NCBI GenBank assembly: GCA_013398615.1
Contig: VZSR01000514.1
Coordinates: 5,113,996 to 5,177,995, forward strand
Length of the DNA: 64,000 nucleotides
From: Brachypodius melanocephalos
Taxonomy: Eukaryota > Chordata > Aves > Passeriformes > Pycnonotidae
Direction of reading: 5' to 3'
Positions 34,901 to 47,925 of this stretch are shown in pieces. How positions within the stretch are numbered: position 1 is the stretch's first letter; each line of letters starts with the position of its first letter. Made by a program: the position numbers and the translations under genes. The notes under the pieces are model-generated. The model saw only the letters and a program-made list of their open reading frames with translations, was not told the origin of the DNA and ran no database searches.

Positions 34901-35580
34901 GAAAATTACATGGGTCACAGCATGATAGGCTGGATGTATAAAGCTGCTTGTGGGCTAAGTCACCCCACAACTCTCAGATTTAGGATAATGAAGGGTCATA
35001 CACGCCTACTTTATTCTTACTACACTTTCCCCTTTCATTATTTCCACAGGATGAATAAAGCAAGAGTGGTTTCTGGAAGGTTCTAGTTTATTTTACCTTT
35101 ACCTACAAAGAGAGACTAAATATTTCCTGAAGCAAAGTACTCCAGGCTGTAGGACAGGGATGTTTTGAGCCAGGTCTTTTGAGGGAGTGAAGTGACTGGC
35201 GCCTTTGTCATCAACCTTAAACTGAGGTACAAGCGAAGATTATGTCAGATTTTGGCTTTAAAAGCCCTGTCTTTCAAAAACACAACATTACAAAAAAAAA
35301 CCCCAAAACCATTTCATCCAGCATTAAAAAAAAATGAGCAAATTTGAGCACCCGTTTATCAGCATAATTTACTGAATGTGTCCCAGTAGTTCAGGTAAAC
35401 TAGAGTTGGTGTTAACAGGCAATAGAGCTCAGGTTGAAAGACAAGAAGAGGAGCCTCCTGAAGCCACAGTGTCTTATTTCTTCTGAGGAAAAACATTAGC
35501 ATCCTGCAGATAACCACCTCTGCATTCTGTGACTGAACTTTTTAATTAACATCATGTATTGATTATACTGGTGTAATTTT
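29000..35580. other. GPAM-TECTB intergenic DNA, left part
   Basis: No exon with recognisable protein similarity, tRNA or rRNA. Open frames are short and unsupported. It holds a relic resembling an ancient amniote repeat near 31.7 kb and a small tandem duplication at 32697-32734 (CCAGTATAACTAAC twice). Confidence 0.6.
31700..31775. repeat. Relic resembling an ancient amniote palindromic repeat
   Basis: CCTGCTCCCATTGAAGCCAA is followed by TGGGAG and CAGTAGGAGC. The core CCCATTG-AAGC-CAATGGG is an inverted repeat. From memory this resembles an old repeat motif common in turtle, crocodile and bird genomes. The family name is uncertain. Confidence 0.4.
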
Positions 35581-35583
35581 ATC

Positions 35584-35825
35584 GTAGAATCTTAATGGTT
35601 AGGAAGGAACCTTGAAGGTTGTCTTGTCCCAAGCCCCCCTGCCATAGGCAAGGACACATTCAGTAGACCAAATTGCTCAAGACCTTATCCAACCTGACCC
35701 TGAACATTTCGAGGATTAGGGCATCCACAACATCCCTTAGCATCCTGTTCCAGTATCTCAACCACCCTCATGGTGAAGAACTTTTTCCTAATATCTAGCC
35801 AAAGTTTCCTCTTTTTCAGTTTGTA
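35584..35825 (-). mobile_element. CR1 LINE fragment, antisense
   Basis: Starts ATCGTAGAATCTTAATGGTT and contains CCTGCCATAGGCAAGGACAC, GGGCATCCACAACATCCCTT and CCTCATGGTGAAGAACTTTT, the reverse complement of the avian CR1 3' region. About 240 bp, diverged, with no coding capacity. Confidence 0.88.
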
Positions 35826-35834
35826 AATATGATA

Positions 35835-35853
35835 ATGATGATGATGATGATGA
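35835..35853. repeat. (ATG)6 microsatellite
   Basis: Six perfect ATG units directly after the CR1 fragment. Confidence 0.9.
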
Positions 35854-37825
35854 CAGTATTTATATTTATATTAGAAAATACAAAAAGTAATGAGCAGACC
35901 ACTGCACTTTGAATGTGCATTCAGAAATCTGCCTTAGTGGTCAGAATATACTGGGGATGCATCTACCTCTGCCCCTTCCTTGCAAAAGTTTTCTTCTCGT
36001 CCTGAGCTACTGCAGAGTCTCTGAGATCAAACTGAGTTTCCCCAGCTGTGTTTCCCCATCAGCTTTTTTCACAAAAGAACTTTCTGTGTATTTTCATCTG
36101 TGACATTTCTCAGATACATTTTTGTGGATAATTAAGTGTTTAGTATTTCTTCCACAACACATGTTTAGAATCTGTTAATTAAGTGAATGCATAAAAAATA
36201 CTTGGGAAGCATCAGCCAGATCAGAAACTGGAGAAGGCTCCTGTGCACTTAACAAGTAATTTCTGGAACAGTGTTCCAAGAGAATTATGTTGCAAATATC
36301 AGCCCCAAGTCCAGCCTACATCATGCCATCATCTGACATTTTTGGCCATTCCTCGTTCAGTTTCAGCTCCTCTGGTAGATCTTTAATATATATGGGCCAG
36401 GAGGTACCATCAGCAATCCTACCCAGTATGATGAAACATGGGGCAAAATTTCATAGCTTGTTTACCCAAGCAATACCTGCTACTAAAAATAACTTTGTTA
36501 CTATATTTTAACTAATCCTTTAAGGACTGGCATAGATATGTTATCTGCTTCAGATCAGCCCTCAAAATAAGAGCCAATATATTTTGAAATATTATTTATT
36601 TTCTAATCTAGGCATTTTTGAATCTCATAAAAAGGCAGATGTGGAAAAAAAAGTCATCCATGTCTGTACTTAGAATGTTTGGAAGCAGAACAGTGCACAA
36701 TTAAAGAGTCTGTGTGCCATTTTGCAACTTTGGTCAGTAGCATGATCCACTCTATCTTTGCTTCTCTGCTTTTTCTATTCCTCTGGGGACTCTATGTAAG
36801 ATGTTTTCCAACCATAGGTTTATATGATAACCCTGTGGCCAGTTAATATTCAGAATTTCAAGAGGCTCCATATAAAGTAAGGTGTACATTTTCAGAGGAC
36901 CACGCTAGAAAATACACCCTGGTGGAGCCCTCCAGTGAAGAAATGCCTTAAATGTAACTTGTGTTTGCTATGGGAATTCATATGAATCTTTTAGAAAAGT
37001 GTTAAATTAAGGATAGAGAAGGAAAGGAGGTAGTTCTACAGGTAAAACATTTTAAATTCCAATTGTGTCTACAATCCTTCTGATTTAGACTTAAACTTTC
37101 ATTTTTGCTAAACTGAGATTCCTTTTCTCATCTTCATTCTCTTCAATTTCTTCCATTTTATGCTACATTCTGTACTTAGTGCAGTGTCCAAGATATCTTT
37201 AGACTCTTTTTCCTCAGTACTGCTCCTGACTTAGCCTAATTAAAATTAAATACAAGAAAGAGGGCTAAAACAGTAAACTTAGTAAAAAATAAATTAAACC
37301 CCCCTCTTTTTGATGTTGACTATGTCTTCTGATCTCTTCCTTATCTACATGTTATTTGTATTTCAGCTCGTATAGCCTGAGATCCTTGGAATAAAATCAT
37401 AGTATGGCAAAAGCCAATGGCAAATCTCCCCCCTGACCAGGAAAGCTGGTGGATGGTAAAAATATCACAAAACTCTATACTAATATACTCTATCACAGGA
37501 CAACCACAGGCACTTTCTGAGCCCTACCTGAGCTTTTACTCCACACTTCTGTGTTAACCAAGCACTTAACTTACACAGGGAGGACTTAATTCATGTAAAA
37601 TTTATTCAGCCGAGAGTAACCTTTGAAACCACGCTCACACTATCAGTTCTGATTTGTGCAGGACACCTCATGAGCTGCAATCTATGCATCCTTACGTAAC
37701 AGGCATTAAGAAGCAGTTACACAACTTAATGCAAACACCACCGGCAGATGAAAATCCATGGCACAGACAGGACCTTGAGTAATCATCAAAGCAGTGCCAG
37801 AAAGCAAATTCTACCTGCAGAAAAC

Positions 37826-37843
37826 TTTTTTTTTTTTTTTTTT
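37826..37843. repeat. Poly-T run (18 nt)
   Basis: Eighteen T in a row in intergenic DNA. It could be the tail of an antisense retroposed sequence, but no body was recognised. Confidence 0.8.
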
Positions 37844-39931
37844 GTGTTAAATACATTTCCTGGGATGCTCTGTAGTTCTGTTGCTGGTAGTCTTAATATT
37901 GTCTACCACAAAGTGGATTTTCGTTGTGAAGTTTTTATCCTTCAAAACCTGTTAATACAAACTTTGACCAATGCTGCCAGCAAATGTGTGTGCAATTCAA
38001 CTCATATCTTTACTGACTGCAATAATAAACTTTTGGTCTAAAGCAAACAGGTGATTAGCAAACAGATACTTTTGTGCACTGAGGTTACTTGGGCCTCTCT
38101 CCTCCTGTTGACCCGTTTTTCACTCACTGTTCAGACACTTAGAATTTGATGTCTGAGTAAGTCTTCATGATGCCAGGGCATTGCAACGTTCTCAAATTTA
38201 GTACAGGGGTAGAACATACTCCATTTTTTTAGTGCACAAAGTTTACTAGAGTTCTTTAATTAAAACTGTTAATTCAGGCAATACTTTAATCTCAGAGGTT
38301 AACGTAGGTTACAGGGTATACCTAAAGTCAGGCAGTTTTGTCTATCCACATCTCTATTCTAAACTAACAAATGGTGTCTGTTACCTTTGCACTACCTTCA
38401 GAGTATTTTCTAAAGTAAATATAATTTCTTGATAAATATGTTTCATTTTTAATGAAAATAAAGTCCCACTGTAGATACTTCTTAGTGCAGAAGTTGAAGT
38501 GCTATGAAGTATTATATGGGACAGACTCTGATCCCTTTTACATGAATAAAGATTGGGATGGCTCCAGTTTTCCACTGGTATAACAAAGCAGGGTTTTTTT
38601 TCCTCAGCCAAGAAGGACAGGGATGGCAAGATATAACTATGTGGTCAGAAATTGTATTTGAAAGATGAGTAGTTTATCACAGTTTAACTAGGTGATATCT
38701 TTAGAAAACTCTCCAGTATTTAAAACATCATCAGGCCTCAGATAAGACACAGGTGGTGTTTTTTAGACTGTGACATTGCTTTCTTCCTTGACTGATGTGT
38801 TCATAATGGATAAAGAGGTGATGGTTTTGAATCAAATATATTTAAACAGCAATAAAATAGTAATACTGGATAACTAAGGCAGGATCGGGCTGCATTAAGG
38901 GGGATAGGGGTGCTGAAAGAAGTTTGGAGTTTACCTTTTTCATAGCCTGGTAAAAATCCACCCATCCAACTTTCCCTCTAACTCACAAGTCTATTTGCCC
39001 TGTCAAGTATCTTGTTTTAGTCTCCCACCTCTCTAAACACAATCACTTGAAAATGCTGAAATAAATACATTCAGTCCCTGAAAAACCTACCCAACAAAGT
39101 CCAAAGACCAGGTTGAAGGGTAACCTGAAGATCTGAGCTTTCCTTGTTGACATTTTCCATTTAATTCCCGCCTCTCAACAGAACGAAAACACCTTATTAC
39201 TTTGGAATTTCTTGGTTAAAACACACTAAAAATGTATCCCTCATGAGGAAGGTGTGCAATGATCTAGAGAGGGGAAATGATCCACCTGGAAAAGAAGTCC
39301 TCATCAACCATTACATTGCTCCAGCTGTGGAAGAGTGTGAGCAATAACTGAGGGAGGGGCAGGAGCTGTGCAGAGTGGCAGAGCCATTAGAAGAAGTGTC
39401 AGTGGAGCTGTGCTCGGACAGCCACATCCCACTGCTTGTGAGGAGTATCATGGTTTCCTGTTATTGAAGAAGAGCATAAACATGGGAGAGTGAGAGCCTC
39501 AGAATGAAAACAGGCTTCATGGATAATGATGTCAAATTGCAACTTTTAAAAGTACATATTTTACATGATTATCCCGGTTAGGGCTTAATTTTGTTTTCTG
39601 AGAGTAAAAAAAGGAAAATAGCTTAACTACTGATAACATCTCTTCTCTCATTTAAATTCCCAGTTAAAAGTAAGTAAATAAAACCAGTTTGTTTGCATGC
39701 CAACAATTCAATTTACCAGAATATATTTGTATTAATTCCCTGATGGAAACTACATTGCATTTCTGAGAGCCCTTTAGGCCACAGTAATGTCAGTGGGATT
39801 AATCATCAAAGCATTCTTTTTTTGATCAAGGTGTTTTCCTGAAGTGTTGCTAAAGGTACATCCAATTCAGCCATGCTTGAGAACACTGTAATTGTGTTGG
39901 ACAGGAACATCATTCTTTCCTTAATGAAATA

Positions 39932-39971
39932 GGTTTCCAAAGTGGTTTCTACCACCTACAGTTTGGAAACC
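39932..39971. repeat. Nested inverted repeat, 10 + 5 bp
   Basis: GGTTTCCAAA pairs with TTTGGAAACC, and inside it GTGGT pairs with ACCAC around a TTCT loop, leaving a 6-nt bulge on one side. Confidence 0.85.
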
Positions 39972-41909
39972 AGTGTGCTGCCATATAGGATTGCTTCTTT
40001 CCTTGCCTACTGTTGGCAAACTGCCATTTTATCTCTGTGTGTTCAGTTAAACCTCTACTTACAAACTAAAGGATCCATGAGTACAGAAAAAACCTGGGAA
40101 ATGTAATGAAGCATTTATGTATCATCTTCTGACCTTCGTATCTTGATTTTTAAAAATGTTTCTTTGTACTGGTTATTCTAGAACTGTCTGTCATCTACAA
40201 CATCCTAATTGTATTGTTTTAACTTACAGGTATACAAACATCATTTCACAGACTTATTTTTAATCAGGGATTTCTCATGCTCAATTGAAAAATAGCAAAA
40301 AAGGAGCACATAAAAAGATAACTGTAAAACAGGCAGTGGTTCTGAAAGAAATTAAGCTGCTCTTCTTCACATATTGCTCCATTCTAAGACACCTGAGAAA
40401 CATCTATTTTCCAGCCTGCAAGTATCCTGAGCACTGTATGGACACCTCTAATTGTATTTTCTTTCACGCAAAAAATATGGCAAAATAACCAGTGTAGTAC
40501 CATGGACTGCCAATCCTGCCACATATGTGCTGATGAGAAGGGACATAAATAAAATCTACCTGGATAAAGAATGATCCATGCATAGAGAGGAGGTACCCAG
40601 GAGAGGTGCCAGGATGATCTCTCTCCCCTGCTATTTTATCTGTCTTGCTGAGGCATTTACAGCTCCCATTGCTGTGGTGCCAGAATATATAAGGACATGC
40701 AGCTGTTCTTACAACACTCAAATGGGGTGGACAGATTACATGGGTTATCCTGGGTCAGAAGTTTGAAGAAGATCATTGCACAAGCTCCACATGCTCTTGA
40801 TGGGTAGAAGGTGTTTATTGACCATTCATATATAAATCATCACCTAACCTCATTCCCAAAGCATCCAAGTGTTTCTCAAGCATTCATGCTAAAATAGTCC
40901 AGAAGCCCCATTTTGGAAGTGTTACTGGACATGAACCAATGGCTGAAATGACTGGTAGCAACTTCTTTCAGTGCACAACAACTGCTCTTCTGTTGTGGCT
41001 GTCAAGATAAATAGATTTCATAACAAGGCTTCTGAATGTCTATTTCTGTCAATCATTTTAGTCAGAGTGCTGAGTAAGACTGCATTTCCCCCATTGTCCC
41101 TGTGGTCATAAAATTGAGTTAATTTCTATTAGATGAAGATGTTGTTAAGCTACAAATGCCTCTAGGTTTTCACAGTTTAACTAACAGATCATTCTTTAAG
41201 GCAACATTATAGCTGAAACTAGTTTGGAAGCAAAACATCCCTGTTTACATGAATGAAGAAGCCATCCCCAAACTATAAATATATGAATATGATCTTGTTA
41301 ATTTACTGAAGCCAGCAGTGAAATTTCTGTGTGGGACACAGGCATGTTACCATCTACTCTGAGTGATGTAAGTTGAATTTGATGACTGGATGTCACCTGG
41401 TAGCTTCTCCTGTAGGGTTACCCATTGCTGCTGGGCTGAGTAACACAGTAGTCTATAAATTCTATACATGTGCTTTCTATACAAGTGGAGGAATAATATT
41501 CTTTAGGCAATTGTTTATGATTCCCAGTCAGAATTTTTTAGGTTTTTTATTATTGTCTTTATCTGTAAAATTGCAGAATATTTACCAGCCTGGTAGGATG
41601 TTGGGTAAGATAATTAACTGTTATTTGGAAACGCTCTTTGATGAATGTTAAGATCTGCAAGAGAGAGAAATATGTGATCCACTGACACTTGATTAACACA
41701 CACCTCTGTCATCACCTCAGCAGCCTCTACAGCAAGAAACAAGCAAGGCTGGATTGCTCAATTAATAATAGGTTTGGATAACACCTGTCAGTGAAAAGTA
41801 ATATGTTCTGTATGTTGACATATTTTCCATTAAAATACCTCATTTTACAGTTTCATCTAAATAGTTTTCATTCAATACCATCTTTCTAACACAATGATTA
41901 CTGTATTGC

Positions 41910-41990
41910 CCATCTTTTGGATGCTGGACTAGCTGACCTATAAAGGTCCCCCTTCCAACTTGAACTATTCTCTGATTCAATGATTTTACT
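41910..41990 (+). mobile_element. CR1 LINE 3' tail fragment
   Basis: Reads GGACTAGCTGACCTATAAAG, GTCCCCCTTCCAACTTGAAC and TATTCTCTGATTCAATGATT, a diverged CR1 3' end in sense orientation. Confidence 0.8.
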
Positions 41991-42529
41991 GATGCCAATT
42001 CGAGTTCATGCTCAATAAGCTTAGGCAGCAGTAATTTGCTTCAGACTTCATGGTAATGTTTTTAGAATAATTAACCCTTCCCTGCAGGGTTGCTTCTGTC
42101 CTTGGAGAAGACATTAATCCTCTCACTGAGGATCTCCAAGGATCTCATTGTGATGGAGCTAATTATGGGTAATCTGCTGATGTACAATTAAATATGCTCA
42201 CCAGCACAATTTGTGGGATCCATAGTATGCTTTGCTACACCAAGCAAAAGGATCTGAGAGTGGACAGGAATAAATAGCAGCTTGGACTGCAGGAGATTAG
42301 TGATCTGAAGCACCTGCTGTGTGACAGAGACATCCAAGCTTAAATGCCAGTTCAAACAAAGTCTTTAAACAAGGGTGCTTTGTCATGTAGTGTTAGGAGA
42401 TACAATTCTTCCTTAATCAAAATTAAGGAATCATTTTTGAATATTTGCTTTTTGCTAGAGACCAGAAGAGGAGTGAGCAGGACTGCTAATCCACCCAGTG
42501 TGCTACAAATATTGTAAGAAGAGACAATT

Positions 42530-42625
42530 CTACAGGTAAGGAGACTGAAAGCTAAAAGGCAGAGGCTGAAGGGCAGCCAAAGCACAGGGTGATATTCCAT
42601 GTTTGTGGTCACACAGCTGGCCTGT
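42530..42625 (+). mobile_element. Probable MIR-type SINE relic
   Basis: TCTACAGGTAAGGAGACTGA and, further on, GTGGTCACACAGCTGGCC parallel the MIR phrases for the AT-rich start of the 3' half and the conserved CACACAGCT core, in the right order. Highly diverged and judged from memory. Confidence 0.45.
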
Positions 42626-43394
42626 GCCCAGGGCCTGTTCTGTGTCCCCGCAGCATTGCTTCAATACATCCCAGAGCGAGACAGTTAAAATGAAAAATGC
42701 CTCAGAGGTTGTAGGGAAGAAAAGGTTTGCATGGAGTGATGTCTTTCACTGTCCTAAGTTAGCATGAAGCCAAAGTTCACCATCAGTGCAAGGGCACAGC
42801 TGGCAGAATCTGCTGCTAAATGACTGATCCCACCAGCACCAACCAAAGACTGATGGAACCAGCAGTGGGAGCAGATTAGGAACAGTCTCCAATTGGATCA
42901 GAAAGCTGTTTTACAGAAACCATTGCACAAATCAGGAGTGAGCTTTAGGAGAGATCCAAGGAAAAGCACCAGTCCTTCATGAACTGTACACACAGATCTG
43001 GAAAGGGGCTTTGTACTACCCCAAAGTTCCTGAAGTGCTCCCAGTCTGAACGCAAGGAGATGTAAAAACCAGAAATATGTTCTACATAATAGCTCAAAGT
43101 CTTTCTGTCTTCCACACCTAACAAACTTTAACCAATACAAAAAACAATACAAGCAAACATACCTTAGCTGAAGAACCTTGGTGGTAAAGTTAAGGGGAAT
43201 TTATATCCTCCCAAAAGTTTTTGCGACTGTCAAAGATACCCAGAGGTTGAAAATACATGAGAGACCCTCAGTGAGCACTGTGAGTTTCAGAAAAAAAGTC
43301 CAAAATATTTTGTTCAAGTCTTCTTCAAAATTAGGATCAAAAATGAAGCAACAAAATGAAAAAAAACCAAAACAACAACAAAAAAACCCTCACC

Positions 43395-43419
43395 CAAACA
43401 AACAAACAAACAAACAAAC
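43395..43419. repeat. (CAAA)6 microsatellite
   Basis: Six CAAA units inside a wider A-rich, C-containing stretch from 43351. Confidence 0.9.
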
Positions 43420-44750
43420 CCAAATCAAAGTACTAGTAACAGAATATGAAAAAATCCAAGGCAACTGCACAATATATGTGATTCTCTGTGCCAGGGCTAG
43501 CACCTAGCATGGATGTGCTTGAACGTAACAAGATCTATTCCTATCCATGGACTACACAATGTATTTATGTTCACAATTAATGTATTGCACAATGTAATGA
43601 ATAGCAAAGTAATAATAGAGAATAAATCAGTTTCTTTGGCACCACGTTCTGGATAGTACTAATCTGCAAATATCACATTACTCATTGGCAATTCCCTTTC
43701 CCATGACAATTTAAAGGGAATGATATAGAAGTTCATCACATTCTGCTCATACAGACATCTACATCCTGTTCAAATAATCAGTTTGTATAGGTGTTGGCTG
43801 TAAGGTGTATTGTCTCCTAACTACTGAGACAAAGATTATTAACCAAAAGCAGTTACCAAAGAAGGATGAGCATGACATAATTAAAACCATATCTTCAGGC
43901 CATTACATCTAAGAGAAACAGTCATGACATAAAAACAAACAATAACCTCTAGGTGAATTAACAGCTACCTGTTTACATGTGGGAGAGAATTCATTTTTCC
44001 CGAAAAGAAGGTGGCAGACAATTTGTTTTGGAAAGGCTGAATGCCCTCAGTGTGAAGATCCTAAGACTTAAACTACCACTGTGGGTTGTTTCAAGAACAG
44101 CACAAGACATTCCAACACATCTCAGGAGGATTCCTGGCCTAACATTCAATCAAGAAATATCTCTGTTCCCAGCCTTGCTTTTCATTACTCTTTGTACGAA
44201 CAACACAGGGAGTAGAAATTTAGCACAGAGGAGGCAGGTAATGGATGCAACACACTTCCAGACACTGCCTAGTTAATTATACCTGTGGAATTGTACTCAG
44301 TTGCAGTGTGAGCCAAATAGATTCCAGGTTTTTTTTAATTACTTGTTGCTATATTAATGTTAGTTCTATATTAGTTAGAAAAGCTGTGACTCAGAAAAGA
44401 GCCATGACAGGAATGATAAGTATTTCAAATGGGAAAGAAATGCATTGGTCTTTCCTGATGCAGATCTACCAAGTGGTAAGGTGGTGAAAATAAAAGGGAA
44501 TCTTAAAGTAGATAAAAGAATATTCTACTTAACCCATGTATGTTATTAAATACCAATTCAGACATAAGTAGCAGAGAATCTTGTGGGGAAAAAAAACTGA
44601 TGAAGTCAGATCTGCCATGCAAGTGGTTCAGGAAGACCAGACCCTTCTAAGCTGAGAACTGGAGTGAGTAAATCCCAACTGTCTCTGCATGGTTGATTCC
44701 TGTATCCACAGGTGGGTGCTGAGTTGAGGGTGTATCACACCCACAGTTTA

Positions 44751-44766
44751 ACACACACACACACAC
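44751..44766. repeat. (AC)8 microsatellite
   Basis: Eight AC dinucleotides in intergenic DNA. Confidence 0.9.
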
Positions 44767-47700
44767 CAGGCTGCACCTCTGGCTTGGCTCAGGATAATGA
44801 GTCTACACAGCCATGTACACAGTGAAGAAGCAACCATACCCCCTCTCTGGTCTGCCCTAAAAGCAGATCCCCCCCTGCTTGGTGCTCATTTGGCCTCCCA
44901 TCTTATTTCTTTTCTCTCATTCACTTATCTAGTTGCATTTCTTTTGCCTTCTGATGTTTTTCGAACTCAAATGAATGCTGTGCAAAATCTGTGTCAGTGC
45001 AATGTCTACCCAGCAAGGTCAGGAAGATGGGAAAAGCTATCTGGCATACAAGGAGGAGGGAGAAGTGCAAACAAGAGCAGTTGTGTCAGACACTTTCAGA
45101 AGCAGAGCTAAAGGCAGGGTCAGAGACCAGAACATTTAAAGTCACTCAAGTACTATCCTGAGCACTGCAGTAAGGCTCAAGAAATCTCATGTAAATCAAT
45201 CCAAATCTCAGGAGACTAAAAAAGCATTTAAATTTTCCTTTGCATTGTGTAAGAAAAGGATTTTCACCTGAGAAGCAGGTATTTCTGTAGAAGACTTTTG
45301 ACCACAAAACACTCTCTGTATCTCCTAAAGGTATCTCTCATTTTAGGGCAGAAATAAAAGCAGGATGCGGAGGCTGAGTATTCTTCCCATCCCTATCAGC
45401 TGCTCGTTAGCTATTTAGACACTCATTAACTTCCAAAAGAGACCTTGGCCCTAATTAGTGACTGGGCTGATCAGCCTGCCCCTTTCTACTTTACCTCTGC
45501 GTCTCAGAGCCTACTACAATGATTAAAGGAAAGAACACTTCTTTCGTATAATTTTAAAAATAGTATTTTTGAGCTGTCAGGATCTGCACACCACTGTTGA
45601 ATTCAGTTCAGTCTTGGAGCTTACCAGACCACTCCAGAATACTCTAGTTTGCTTTGGCACTCTAGTTCTTCAGGCATACATGTATCACTCTTAAATCCTT
45701 CACTAAACCAGGCTCTGTAATTTCCTTTCCTTGGCCTTTCATGCAATAAAATCCATTTTAACTGTGATTGAAGTGTCACCAAGGCCATCCAATCAATGTA
45801 ATGTTGGTGCTAATCCTCCAGTCTTTTTTAACACTATCAATAAGAAGGAATTGAATGAAAAATGGACTAATTCCATCTTCCAAAATTATAATGTATTCTG
45901 CATGTAGATATGTACCCTCCATCACAGTGACAAAAAGAACTCAGCAATATAATAGAAAAACAAGAGGACTCCTCACTTTAATTTCTGTCTAAATGGATGC
46001 AGTTAACACTCTCAAGTTCAATAAGTATGAGCACTAAAAGATAAACTGTAAAAAAGCAAAATGAGAAAAGTTACAATTGCAAATCATAAGCACAGTCTTA
46101 GTTGGGGTCTTATGCAGTTAAATCTCTCTGGCCAGTACATGCAAATTATTTTTTATTTCTTGAATTTCTTCCAGTTTCTCAGAAATATATTTCACATTCA
46201 TCATGTCTGCAGAAGAAAATAAAGGCTGCCATGGTCCTGAAATTGGTCATTTTGGATGACTGGACATGGGATCCTCTGCTGCACAGCCACAGGTGCACTC
46301 ACAGTCGTCTTCCCAGGTAAATGTGATAGTCCTTATTCACCAAAATTAGAGGAAGCAGTGTCCTTGCACTTGGACTATCAAAATAGTCAGTACAAGGGCT
46401 ATAAAGTAGTAATGCTACCTTAACAACTCTCTAATTAATATAATTAATGTAAATGCTACCTAAGGAGTCTTATCTTGTAGCTATGCACACAGTGTTACAG
46501 GAAGGCAAACTGAAGCTATCATAATTCATTATCATAATTATATATTAATGATAACCCTAGATTTCTTTTTCCAAAACAGTGTTTGGGAAACATCATCACT
46601 ACAGCAACAGAAATTCCAGCAAGAGGATAGTAAGCTCCTGAAGGGTATCCTACTAGTAGCAGTTAAATTGTATTAAATTAAATTGCAATCAAAAGATTTC
46701 TCAGCCTGGTAAAAATAATAAAATATTTCAACAGAACAGGATGCCATTCCACACAAGGAATTTCTTAACATTATATCTAAGAGAGCCATGAAGCTACAAG
46801 TCCATTTAAAATAACAGTCAGTGACCTGTTAAAAATGTTCTTGTTCTGGCATCCTTACCTTGAGTAGTCACATATTTACCAAGAATGAGCCAATGGTATG
46901 GTCAAACCACTGATTAAATATTTCCTGAATTCTACTGCTGTTTTCCTTAGGATTCCATATATTTATTTACCCTGACCACATTTGCCTATTTTCTGCTTCT
47001 TTACATTCTCATTCACAAATTTCCAGTTTTGTATTCACTTTTAGTATTAACAAGTCCTTTGTATTCAAACACAATTTTGCACACACAGAGAGGCATTTTC
47101 AATTCCTTAAAGAGCAATCTTTGAAAAGAAACACACTAAATAAGTGTGGTTTTCCTATGTAAAAATTTCAGTCTATATAACTGTTGAGAGAAAAGGCTTC
47201 TGCTTCAGGGAATTCTGTGACATTGAAAATTTTCCCACACAAGAAGTGCTTTCAAATTCATGAGTACACCTGATCGAATACTAGACTTTCAATCCTGAAG
47301 AGCACTGCAGTATTTCCACATTCATTCTATGTAGAATTTGGTTGAAAAATTGAAATAATGAATTCTATGGAAATACGGATATATCCTAAAGATGTACTTT
47401 CCTGATGGGATGGAACATTATCTCCTTACCAGCTCTCATTTTTAAATAACTGAAGGGCAACAGACCCTTTTCAGAGTGAACACTGTTTTCCAAATGGCCC
47501 TCTCTGCCAATATCCTCAGGGCAATAACTCTAAGCTGCCCTCAGTGGTGCTGGAGGCTCCTGTTCTTGCAGGATAAAGACCAATCCAAAGAGCACATGGT
47601 GGGCTCAACAGCCTTGCTGTAAAATAGTGTCACTGCAGACAAACTAGTTTCATTGGAAAAGGTACTTGGTGAAAGATAAGAGTTAATTTTTAAAAGGCTT

Positions 47701-47820
47701 TTGTGAGTGAAACTCAAAATTCAATAGATACATTTGGCAAATATAGAGGAAGAAGCTTTTCCAGTGCTGATAATACTGGGGGAAAGTCCATCAGTTTTGT
47801 GATCCTAAAAATAACTAGAC

Positions 47821-47925
47821 TTAGATGCCTAACTTCTTTTAAAAAACATGAGTTAGGCATCTAAATCCTTTAGATCAACTTTTAAAAGATATTTAGATGC
47901 CAAGCCCCCTAGACTTAAATATTTA
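47821..47925. repeat. Palindromic interspersed repeat relic (MITE-like)
   Basis: TTAGATGCCTAACT (47821-47834) and its exact complement AGTTAGGCATCTAA (47851-47864) flank a 16-nt loop. A further TTAGATGCC copy follows. It resembles, from memory, an old amniote repeat with GTTAGGCACCTAAAT arms. Confidence 0.6.

Larger units (their letters stand above)
35855..41905. other. Intergenic DNA, second part
   Basis: No supported gene. It includes an 18-T run at 37826-37843 and a nested inverted repeat at 39932-39971. The rest is unique-looking AT-rich sequence. Confidence 0.55.

Noticed and set aside
43351..43419. CAAA-rich stretch as a retroelement tail
   Set aside because: No retroelement body next to it. 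Treated as a simple repeat.
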